A program made the position numbers and the translations under genes. Below, one piece after another: positions 17,205 to 24,474 of a stretch of DNA of 31,537 nt (position 1 is its first letter; each line of letters starts with the position of its first letter). The stretch is taken from contig JBIOHJ010000019.1 of NCBI GenBank assembly GCA_044448905.1, positions 1 through 31,537 of the forward strand, read 5' to 3'. The notes under the pieces are model-generated. The model did not search any database, had not been told where the DNA came from, and worked only from the letters and a program-made list of their open reading frames with translations. The DNA comes from JBIOHJ01 sp044448905. Its GTDB lineage: Bacteria; Bacteroidota; Bacteroidia; AKYH767-A; OLB10.

Positions 17205-18062
17205 TTAATACTCCCACATATCATGTTCCATATTTGTAATCTGGTCTTTTATGCGCTGCGCTTCAAGCAATGCATCCATTCCCTGCCTGTAATCTTCAAT
17301 CCGTCTGTCAAACACATTCGACTCTTTCATTATATAACTGCTGAACATTCTTTTTTGAAAAATGTCATCGTACGTTCTTCTTTCGGCATCATTGCCGCGG
17401 TTAAAACATTCGGCATTCGCAAATATCTTACGCGCTTCAGGAAAGTAAATCCAGTAAATAGGAACCTTTTTAGCGCCTTCGCGTGTATTTCCTTTTTCAT
17501 CCACTTCAAATATCAGGGGTGCAATTCCAATTATTCTCACATCCATTACCGAACGCTGCTTGTCAAAAAACCATTCTTCTTTTATACGATAACCAATTAC
17601 CTTATCGCGCGAAAATGTGCGGATAATAACCGTATCAATTTCATTGTATGGCGGCTCAGGATCAGTGTAGGTTGTGCTGTCAATGCCCGCCCCGCCAACT
17701 TTATTCAGCATATCTTCTGTCATTGGCATGGTAAACTCATCATCCAAAGTTGCATAAGCCTGCAAGGTTCCTTCTTCAACAGCATCAAATATAATATCAA
17801 TAAGGCTCTTACGGTCTTTCATGGTTTTGCTCAATGGGTAACCAAAAGGAAGGTTCATTTTTTCCTTTAAATCTATAACTCTCCATATTTTTTTCGACCA
17901 CATCACATCAGCTTCTCTTAAGTAAGGATAAGACACTATCTGGCGTGCAGGGTAATGTTCGCGAACGTAAATACCATCTAATACATTTTGTGAAAACGCA
18001 GCCGAACAAATACACGTTAACACGAACAGGGTAACGATTTTTGTTTTTATCATGGATTTCAT
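17205..18062 (-). CDS. gldN: T9SS ring protein GldN/PorN
   Basis: 285 residues from the ATG at 18062. GldN is a periplasmic T9SS component that forms, with the lipoprotein GldK, the ring associated with the outer membrane. A signal peptide is evident (IKTKIVTLFVLTCICSAAFS), followed by the family's typical start, about residues 25-50, with REHYPARQIVSYPYLREADVMWSKK and WRVIDLKEKMN. LIDIIFDAVEEGTLQAY and the later PIYWIYFPEARKIFAN are also characteristic. A longer frame starts at a GTG (18077), and a further ATG lies at 18053. I chose the first ATG because it gives a normal signal peptide. The gene follows gldM closely and is the last gene of the operon. Confidence 0.93.
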   Translation of the reverse strand: MKSMIKTKIVTLFVLTCICSAAFSQNVLDGIYVREHYPARQIVSYPYLREADVMWSKKIWRVIDLKEKMNLPFGYPLSKTMKDRKSLIDIIFDAVEEGTLQAYATLDDEFTMPMTEDMLNKVGGAGIDSTTYTDPEPPYNEIDTVIIRTFSRDKVIGYRIKEEWFFDKQRSVMDVRIIGIAPLIFEVDEKGNTREGAKKVPIYWIYFPEARKIFANAECFNRGNDAERRTYDDIFQKRMFSSYIMKESNVFDRRIEDYRQGMDALLEAQRIKDQITNMEHDMWEY

Positions 18063-18080
18063 TATTTTAATATTCACTGA

Positions 18081-19718
18081 TCAGTTTAATACGAAGTTTA
18101 ACGGACTAAGTGACCTTGTGGTTCCATCCGGACCCGATGCTCTTATATATTCGAAGTAAACCTTGGTTCCGATGGGAGAGGTATTAATTAACTCTTTCAT
18201 TTGTGAAGTAAGCAAATTAGAAGGGCTGTCTATTTCAATAGGATCCCTGCCTTTTCTCACCATGGTCATCTTAAAGGTTTTTACCTTAAAATATAATTCG
18301 AAATCAAAGTTCTCCATTATAGAAACAATACCAGGCTGTGCTGCTAAAAGGTTTTTATTAATAGGTCCTCCTTTAGAATTGGCGCATTTTGCTACCGGAT
18401 CGGGCACGCGCTTAACACGGTACTTCATGTTTCCCATTGGCAGGTTCTTACCATCCATTTTTGCAGTTGCGCTTATTAAGCACTCTCCCTGTGTCGATAC
18501 CTTGGCAATATAATGGCCGCCACCTAATTTTGGATCGCGTACCAGGGAACCACCACCTCCGGAAATTGATGCCGTAACATTATCATTAGCTACACCGGGA
18601 ACAGATATTGACATAGGATTATCCACACCTATATAGAGTACATTCATTTTATCCGCTGAGATAACAGTTGAAGGCTTTGCTGCAACATATTCAGCAGTGA
18701 AAGGATATTTTTCTTCAGCATTTGTAACCGGGTTTTTTACGGTTATTAAACCACCCCATTTCTTTATACCTTCTGAAGTAGCTGAAACTTCATATTTTCC
18801 CAAACCGCCAGAAACCGGAATGGGTGTTGCAGTACCTCTCATTACTCTTTTAACCGTATCCACATCCCCGATTTCAATTTTAGGGTCGGCTGTTGAACTC
18901 ATTGCGGCAAGAAAAACATCAGCTTGGTATTTTTGCCCTAACAAAACATAACTTGTTGGAGCAATAACGCGGGCTTGCAGTGTATCGAATTTATACGATG
19001 TTTTGGTAATATCCTGGTAAAGGTGATTGATAACTTCTGATTCGGCATTTTTAACATCAGCCTCCATTTTGGTTAATAATGCAACTGTTGCTACAACAGG
19101 GTTATGATAAAAATTTGCCATTTCCCATGTTTTCTTATTGTCTTCTTTATAAATCCGGCTGCTTGGATCAGGATCTTTGGTTGTGAGCATTTCATCTAAT
19201 CGTGTCTTGAACCTGGCCTGGTCTTTAGGTGCCAATATTTTAAGAATTGACTGCTTATAGATTTCAATATTATTTTTAAGTTCAGTAGCAGTTTTACCCC
19301 GACCATCATTGGCATCGCCTAACATGTGATAAGTAGGAACATCATAATTCTCTTTTTGTTCCATTTCAATCAAAGGAGGAACCGGATCTCCCTCATCGAT
19401 TTTGTCTGCCAGTTTTACCAATTCTTTTTTCAGATTCTCAATATAAGTTGATAATGTTTCAGCTCCTTTCTTTGTTGCCATAGCACCGTCATAATACGGT
19501 TTTGTTTTAACCGGATCATTTTTCATGGCCGCCTCAAAGTCAGAATAGGTTCTGCCATTTTTATCCGTAGTATTCTTATTAGATACCTCCAGACTATCAT
19601 TAACTGTAACGAAGGCATTAATAATTTCCTTTGATACGTTAAGTGCAAGGAGGGCGGTAAGCACCAGGTACATCATGTTAATCATCCTCTGTCGAGGGGT
19701 AAGTTTCTGACCCGCCAT
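18081..19718 (-). CDS. gldM: T9SS/gliding motor protein GldM/PorM
   Basis: 545 residues. GldM crosses the inner membrane once and reaches through the periplasm to the GldKN ring. With GldL it forms the proton-driven motor of T9SS. The N-terminus shows the family signature: QKLTPRQRMINMMYLVLTAL with a membrane helix at about 15-32, then NVSKEIINAF. The rest is periplasmic: a helical part (about 35-250) and beta domains with GGGGSLVRDPKLGGGHYIAK near residue 400 and MDGKNLPMGNMKYRVKRVPDP near 430. The length is close to that of known GldM proteins. The gene is co-directional with gldL (63-base gap) and gldN. Confidence 0.96.
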   Translation of the reverse strand: MAGQKLTPRQRMINMMYLVLTALLALNVSKEIINAFVTVNDSLEVSNKNTTDKNGRTYSDFEAAMKNDPVKTKPYYDGAMATKKGAETLSTYIENLKKELVKLADKIDEGDPVPPLIEMEQKENYDVPTYHMLGDANDGRGKTATELKNNIEIYKQSILKILAPKDQARFKTRLDEMLTTKDPDPSSRIYKEDNKKTWEMANFYHNPVVATVALLTKMEADVKNAESEVINHLYQDITKTSYKFDTLQARVIAPTSYVLLGQKYQADVFLAAMSSTADPKIEIGDVDTVKRVMRGTATPIPVSGGLGKYEVSATSEGIKKWGGLITVKNPVTNAEEKYPFTAEYVAAKPSTVISADKMNVLYIGVDNPMSISVPGVANDNVTASISGGGGSLVRDPKLGGGHYIAKVSTQGECLISATAKMDGKNLPMGNMKYRVKRVPDPVAKCANSKGGPINKNLLAAQPGIVSIMENFDFELYFKVKTFKMTMVRKGRDPIEIDSPSNLLTSQMKELINTSPIGTKVYFEYIRASGPDGTTRSLSPLNFVLN

Positions 19719-19781
19719 ATTATTTTACTGGTTTGTGGTTGTGGTTAAAATTAAATAGTAAACGATTCTAATGAAATATTA

Positions 19782-20591
19782 TTACCTGTTTGGATTCATG
19801 GTCATTGCTGACAACATATTTCCATAAACAGTATTAAGTGACGATAAATTTTTGGCAAGTTTTGCAACTTCATCTTTATACTTTTTGGTATCATCAAGTG
19901 ATGAATTCAGGTTTTCCATTAATTGATTAATGCCTTCATAAAACTTTGATGTCTGTTTCATGTGTGTAGCTGAATCCTGCAATTGCAATTCATAATTTGC
20001 ATTGAGTGCGGCAAGATTTCTTCCTACACTTTTAAGTTGATCGTTATATACTTTTACATCTTCTGAAGACGATTGCATTTCATTCATTGTCTGAGCTGCT
20101 TTGTCATAAGATTGTGTAAGCGTAGTTAACGACTTAGCTGCTCCTTTGGCGCTTTGTGCAAATTCATTGGTTGCCACGGACGCATCGGAAAGATCTGAAA
20201 GTTTAGCCGTATTTTCACCTAACCTTGTCAAACCGGTTCCCAAACTCTGGATTAACTCCGGACCTATTTTAGCATCTGCAAGCATTCTATCTAATGCCTG
20301 TGCGACCGGATCAATTTTCTTTTTCTTGCCTTTTTCATAACCTGGTTCATGCATGCCGGCTAATTCAGGATAAACCAAAGACCAGTCAACATCTTCGTGC
20401 GGAGGCTCGAAAGCGGAGAAGAAGAAGATAATAGCTTCGGTACCTAAGCCCAAAACAAGAAAGAATCCTGCACCAGGATAGTGCTGAATTTTAAAAAGAG
20501 CGCCTACAATTACAATTGATGCGCCCCATCCATAAAGACGGGCCATAAAAGTTTTAAACTTTTTGCCGGAGGTTAATTGAGCAAGTCCCAT
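19782..20591 (-). CDS. gldL: T9SS/gliding motor protein GldL/PorL
   Basis: 269 residues. GldL is the inner-membrane partner of GldM; five GldL subunits surround a GldM dimer in known structures. Two membrane helices lie at about 18-35 and 41-60. Lys34 and His37 (ALFKIQHYPG) and Glu52 (GLGTEAIIFF) match the charged membrane residues known to matter in Flavobacterium GldL (Lys27, His30, Glu49), with a four-residue shorter loop between helices. FEPPHEDVDWSLVYPEL is typical of the family. The cytoplasmic tail (about 90-269) is helical and coiled-coil-like and is longer than in F. johnsoniae. The motor residues are intact, so the protein is probably functional. Confidence 0.95.
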   Translation of the reverse strand: MGLAQLTSGKKFKTFMARLYGWGASIVIVGALFKIQHYPGAGFFLVLGLGTEAIIFFFSAFEPPHEDVDWSLVYPELAGMHEPGYEKGKKKKIDPVAQALDRMLADAKIGPELIQSLGTGLTRLGENTAKLSDLSDASVATNEFAQSAKGAAKSLTTLTQSYDKAAQTMNEMQSSSEDVKVYNDQLKSVGRNLAALNANYELQLQDSATHMKQTSKFYEGINQLMENLNSSLDDTKKYKDEVAKLAKNLSSLNTVYGNMLSAMTMNPNR

Positions 20592-20674
20592 AATTTTTTA
20601 ATTGTTGTTAAATAGTTGATTAATTAAGGTTATAATTATGAATTTATAAAGTAAGTAATGGTAAACATCAAAAA

Positions 20675-21937
20675 TCAAAAATCAGATTTATCTCTTCCCA
20701 TAAAATCCATTACACATCTGAATCCGATGTAGCACTTTGCAGTGTCCTGGTATTCGTAAGTACGCGTACCGGTTTGAAGATAGAATCCGACATCTTTCCA
20801 TGAACCGCCTCTTATCACTTTTCTTTTTAAAGCAACAGGATCGGAATCTTTTGCATCATATTCATAATGCGAATTAAGGTCGTGCGTAAAATTATATGCC
20901 GATTCGTCAAAAGCATCACTGGTCCATTCAGCTACGTTTCCTGCCATACAATATAGACCATAATCATTTGGCCAGTAAGAAGTAACTTTTACAGTATAAA
21001 ATCCACCATCATCTAAATAATTTCCACGCATTGGCTTGAAGTTTCCAAGAAAACATCCCCTGCTGTTACGAATATAAGGACCTCCCCAGGGATAAGGAGA
21101 CAGTTCCAATCCACCTCTTGCCGCATATTCCCATTCTGCTTCGGTTGGCAAGCGGTAAGCCTGAACCGTAGTTTCGTCATTTGATAACAGATAGCTGTCA
21201 AGCAACTGTGAACGCCAAATCGTAAATGCGCGTGCCTGCTTCCATGTTAAACCAACCACCGGGTAATCATCATAGGCAGGGTGCCAGAAATAACTGCTGG
21301 TAATTGGATCATTAAATGAATAAGTAAAGTCATGAATCCAGGCTAAGGTATCAGGATAAACATTAATAATATCTTTCTTTATGAAAACCGAGCGATCGGT
21401 TTTGCCTTGCTCGCGGTTTTCACGCTGAGCGGCTGCTTTTAAATCAATCCAGTAATATTCGAAATTTAATTTACGGGTATCAATTTCTTTTCTGCGATAA
21501 AACCTTTCGCTTTCAGGAAGGAATAATTCTGCCAATGTTTCGACATTTTCTTCTTCATCCCATTTTATTTTTGCTTTCCAGTTAATTCTTTCTCCATATT
21601 CGCCTTCCTCAATCAAATGTTCACCTCCAATAAGACGGTGAGCCATTGAATCTCTGACCCATTCAACGTATTGGCGATATTCATTATTTGTAATTTCGGT
21701 ATTATCCATGTAAAAAGCATGAATAGAAACCTGGCGGCTTTGAGCAACCAAAGCATAAGGAACATCCTGATCGCTGGGCCCCATTAAATAAGATCCCGAT
21801 GGTATGAAAACCATTCCATATGGATCTGCCTGGTACCATCTTTCCCGATTGCCCGCACCCACCAATTGCCCCCGGTTACCACCTCCGCAACTGCTTAAAA
21901 TCAGCAGAACACAGGCACTAATGATTAAGTTTTTCAT
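20675..21937 (-). CDS. gldK: T9SS ring lipoprotein GldK/PorK
   Basis: 420 residues from the ATG at 21937. GldK is an outer-membrane lipoprotein that forms the periplasmic ring with GldN. The signal peptide ends in a lipobox, LSSC, with Cys17 as the lipidation site, followed by GGGNRG. The body has the formylglycine-generating enzyme (SUMF1) fold used here as a scaffold: FIPSGSYLMGPSDQDVP, FYMDNTEITNNEYRQYV, YRLPTEAEWEYAARGG, YPWGG, MAGNVAEWTSDAF and VIRGGSWKD. A longer frame starts three codons upstream at TTG (21946), which is less likely. It follows porP with a 143-base gap that includes a -7 box, so gldKLMN may be transcribed both from its own promoter and from that of porP. Confidence 0.95.
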   Translation of the reverse strand: MKNLIISACVLLILSSCGGGNRGQLVGAGNRERWYQADPYGMVFIPSGSYLMGPSDQDVPYALVAQSRQVSIHAFYMDNTEITNNEYRQYVEWVRDSMAHRLIGGEHLIEEGEYGERINWKAKIKWDEEENVETLAELFLPESERFYRRKEIDTRKLNFEYYWIDLKAAAQRENREQGKTDRSVFIKKDIINVYPDTLAWIHDFTYSFNDPITSSYFWHPAYDDYPVVGLTWKQARAFTIWRSQLLDSYLLSNDETTVQAYRLPTEAEWEYAARGGLELSPYPWGGPYIRNSRGCFLGNFKPMRGNYLDDGGFYTVKVTSYWPNDYGLYCMAGNVAEWTSDAFDESAYNFTHDLNSHYEYDAKDSDPVALKRKVIRGGSWKDVGFYLQTGTRTYEYQDTAKCYIGFRCVMDFMGRDKSDF

Positions 21938-21988
21938 TTTCCGCAAGTTTAGGTTATATGCTAAATTTATTCAGTAACGTTAAATTTA

Positions 21989-21996
21989 CAAATTTA
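21989..21996 (-). promoter_or_regulatory. Putative Bacteroidota -7 box upstream of gldK
   Basis: The minus strand reads TAAATTTG, matching TAnnTTTG, about 52 bases before the gldK start. No clear -33 TTG was found at the right distance, and the region is AT-rich, so a chance match is possible. Confidence 0.3.
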
Positions 21997-22080
21997 TTGT
22001 ATTCAGGCATTTCTTTGTCTTTCCATTAAGAAACGTCATTCTCAAAAATAAGTTACTGTACTGCTTATTATTATTTATTC

Positions 22081-23010
22081 TTATAGAAATCTTACGTTTT
22101 TAATTACAGGTGGTATTTTCTTAATAATTTTATAACAATATCCAAGCGTAATTTCATGAGTACCACCAGTGTAATCTTTAATATTAGAGGTGGTTACATC
22201 GTAGGAGTATCCAATCCGGAGATTTTGAATGAGATTAACTCCTGCCATAATAACAACTGCATCATCAACCCGATAGGATCCTCCAAGCCAAAACCTATTA
22301 TTGAAATGAATATTTGCATTAATATCAAAGATAGTTTTTGCCGGGATTGATTTAACAAATACCGATGGCTTAAGAGCAATGGATGGTGTTAAATTTAAAC
22401 TGGCTCCGACAGTACCATAAAGGTGATTAACCACCCCTGTTGAAAAGTCGCCATAGTTAATTTCTCCCTCTAAAATATGTGTTGCAGAAAATCCGGCATA
22501 AAAATGTTCGGAATTATAGAATGCGCCAGCACCCAAATCAAATTTATTACCGCTTACATTTCCCTGCGGAATAGACTGATCGCCCAGATCAACAGGATTA
22601 AACACTCCACCATTGCCAACTAATCCGCCTTCAAGAGATTTTTGGAGTAACCCGGCATCAACACCAACTGCAATTTTACCTGCGCCAACATCAAACCTGA
22701 GCGCATAAGCTAACTTAGCATTAAAGCTTTTTTCAAATCCTAATTCATCCATCATCAGCGTAAGTCCTAAGCCACCGTGTAAAAATTCTACAGGTGCATC
22801 AACTGATAAGAGAAATGTTTTAGGTGCACCGTCAAAATCAACCCACTGGTTTCGGTAAAGCAAACTGGCGCAGATTGCATCATTTGCTCCTGCCGTTGCA
22901 GGGTTTGGCTGTAACATGTTAAACATGTTTTGACTGAATTGCGGATCTTGTTGTGCAAAAGAAAATGTGTAAGCAACGAGGAAAATAAACAATAAAAATA
23001 TTTTTTTCAT
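22081..23010 (-). CDS. porP: PorP/SprF family T9SS outer-membrane protein
   Basis: 309 residues. Proteins of this family are outer-membrane beta-barrels linked to T9SS and to surface attachment of cargo. A signal peptide covers about 1-19 (FSFAQ). The mature start QQDPQFSQNMFNMLQPNPATAGAND is the family hallmark (DPQFSQ...NPAxAG). A series of amphipathic strands follows (YRNQWVDFDGAPKTFLLSVD, GLGLTLMMDELGFEK, FDLGAGAFYNSEHFYAGFSA, FWLGGSYRVDDAVVIMAGVN, GYSYDVTTSNIKDYTGGTHE). The C-terminal part GTHEITLGYCY is also typical. Position directly upstream of gldKLMN is the common arrangement and favours the porP assignment over one of the many sprF-like paralogues in these genomes. Confidence 0.93.
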   Translation of the reverse strand: MKKIFLLFIFLVAYTFSFAQQDPQFSQNMFNMLQPNPATAGANDAICASLLYRNQWVDFDGAPKTFLLSVDAPVEFLHGGLGLTLMMDELGFEKSFNAKLAYALRFDVGAGKIAVGVDAGLLQKSLEGGLVGNGGVFNPVDLGDQSIPQGNVSGNKFDLGAGAFYNSEHFYAGFSATHILEGEINYGDFSTGVVNHLYGTVGASLNLTPSIALKPSVFVKSIPAKTIFDINANIHFNNRFWLGGSYRVDDAVVIMAGVNLIQNLRIGYSYDVTTSNIKDYTGGTHEITLGYCYKIIKKIPPVIKNVRFL

Positions 23011-23064
23011 AGCGCTAGGTTAGGTTTTTTTGGTTTTGTGGTGGCTTGTGGTTTATAAACGGGG

Positions 23065-23097
23065 GTAAAGTAACTAAATAATTTAATTATTAGCAAA
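23065..23097 (-). promoter_or_regulatory. Putative promoter of porP-gldKLMN
   Basis: The minus strand has TACTTTAC (complement of 23065-23072), close to TAnnTTTG, with TTTTG 21 bases upstream (TTG is the complement of 23094-23096). Spacing fits a Bacteroidota promoter. The untranslated leader would be about 50 bases. Confidence 0.4.
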
Positions 23098-23263
23098 ACA
23101 ATTAAAATTTAAGAAATTAACAATGGTCGTGAAAATCAGCTATTATAGGTGTAAAAATAATAATTTGTTTCATATATTTATTATTTTTTAACAATTCTAA
23201 AATAAATGAGGTATTCCTTACGCAATAACTTAAGATTAATTTTATTTATTATAGATATTTTTA

Positions 23264-24436
23264 TTAAGTCATTTTTTGAAGTGCCTGCCACCACCGGTCA
23301 GGAACTTCATTGTTACATGCTTGTTCATAATCTTTATACGAACAGGGTAAAAAACTATGCCTGATAAGGCGGTTTTTAGATTTATCAGATGGTAATTCCA
23401 TCCACCAACGTTCGGTTTGCTTACTCTTAAGAAAAATTATTTCCTGCTTGTTTCCTGAAATGGGAACGCGATAAACGGTAAAACCCTGGGCACTTTGAAT
23501 AGGCATATCTTTTTTTCGATTTGTGAAACCTTCAACAAAATACCAAACCATTTGTGCTATAAGGCTTGCCGTTTGTTCGTTTTTATCTTTTGAAAAATCA
23601 AATTCATAAATTCCCATTCCCGAAAGTTTATCACTTGCGCCCGCATACATCATTACCTGGCAGGCTTCTTCGCCATTAAATCCATTGGGGGAAGGATTAA
23701 AATTTGCAGGAGAATCGCCCGACCGGATGCACGACATATCAAATGTAAGAATATCGGCACCGCGTAAAATCGGTTCTACTTCTGTAAAATCAGTTCTCAC
23801 CTGCCCAAGCCGGTATGTGTCAAAAAATAAATGCTCCATTAATTCAACCTGCTCTTGTCCTACAAAATAAGTTTGATGACCAATATTACTGTAATTAAAA
23901 AGATAATTTGGTTGCTTGAGAACAATTTTACCAAGCCATGTGTCTGAACGCATAGCATCATCGGGTCCACCCAAATCAAAACGCGAATCAATGCCGGTGA
24001 TATTAATAACCTGTTCCAAATTTTCATAGGCACGGTAATGCGCATAAGTCAAGTCCTGGCTACCTCCTATTATTACAGGAAAAATATTTTTCTGCACCAA
24101 TTCAGTTAATACAGATGCCAGAGCAAAATAAGTATCGTCAATAGTATGGCCGGGAATAAAATTTCCAATATCGGCAATCCGGCAAAACGTGTAGTGTTTT
24201 TTTAGCGCGTATAATTTTTTTCGTACCGCATCTGCTGCATGCTGCTGTTTGGATTTAAATGCCGAGCCCCTGTATTCGTTTACACCTATTATTACAATAT
24301 CAACATCTACATCGGAAGGGAAATTATTTTTCTCGCTGAAAATTTTAATATGCTGCCGCAAAGAGTCGTGCTGCAAAAATTCTTTCGTTTCGAAGACGGA
24401 AAGATTTACCGGTTCAAATAAGTCGGCTATGTGCAT
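23264..24436 (-). CDS. Arginase/formimidoylglutamase-fold protein with altered metal site
   Basis: 390 residues, arginase (ureohydrolase) fold. The three metal motifs of the superfamily are present in place but changed. GGDHS reads GGSQD (124-128), DAHxD reads DSRFD (150-154), and SxDxDxxDP reads TFDMSCIRSGDSP (231-243). Thus the usual histidine ligands are missing and one aspartate is Ser235. GFNGEEACQVMMYAG, YEFDFSKDKNE, VWYFVEGF and the C-terminal CSYKDYEQA ... PDRWWQAL resemble a group of arginase-like proteins I recall from other Bacteroidota, so the change is probably group-wide rather than local decay. Substrate is unknown; annotation as formimidoylglutamase would be by fold only. It lies 38 bases after topA on the same strand, with a possible own -7 box. 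Confidence 0.85.
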   Translation of the reverse strand: MHIADLFEPVNLSVFETKEFLQHDSLRQHIKIFSEKNNFPSDVDVDIVIIGVNEYRGSAFKSKQQHAADAVRKKLYALKKHYTFCRIADIGNFIPGHTIDDTYFALASVLTELVQKNIFPVIIGGSQDLTYAHYRAYENLEQVINITGIDSRFDLGGPDDAMRSDTWLGKIVLKQPNYLFNYSNIGHQTYFVGQEQVELMEHLFFDTYRLGQVRTDFTEVEPILRGADILTFDMSCIRSGDSPANFNPSPNGFNGEEACQVMMYAGASDKLSGMGIYEFDFSKDKNEQTASLIAQMVWYFVEGFTNRKKDMPIQSAQGFTVYRVPISGNKQEIIFLKSKQTERWWMELPSDKSKNRLIRHSFLPCSYKDYEQACNNEVPDRWWQALQKMT

Positions 24437-24458
24437 TAACTAATAAATGGTAAGTGGG

Positions 24459-24466
24459 CAAAAATA
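24459..24466 (-). promoter_or_regulatory. Putative -7 box for the arginase-fold gene
   Basis: The minus strand reads TATTTTTG, matching TAnnTTTG, in the 38-base gap after topA. No -33 TTG is present at the right distance. Confidence 0.3.
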
Positions 24467-24474
24467 TACTTTGA

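Noticed and set aside
18062..18077. GTG start for gldN five codons upstream
   Set aside because: The ATG at 18062 gives a normal signal peptide; the longer form adds residues with no family support. It cannot be fully excluded.
21937..21946. TTG start for gldK three codons upstream
   Set aside because: The ATG at 21937 gives a standard lipoprotein signal with the lipobox at Cys17.
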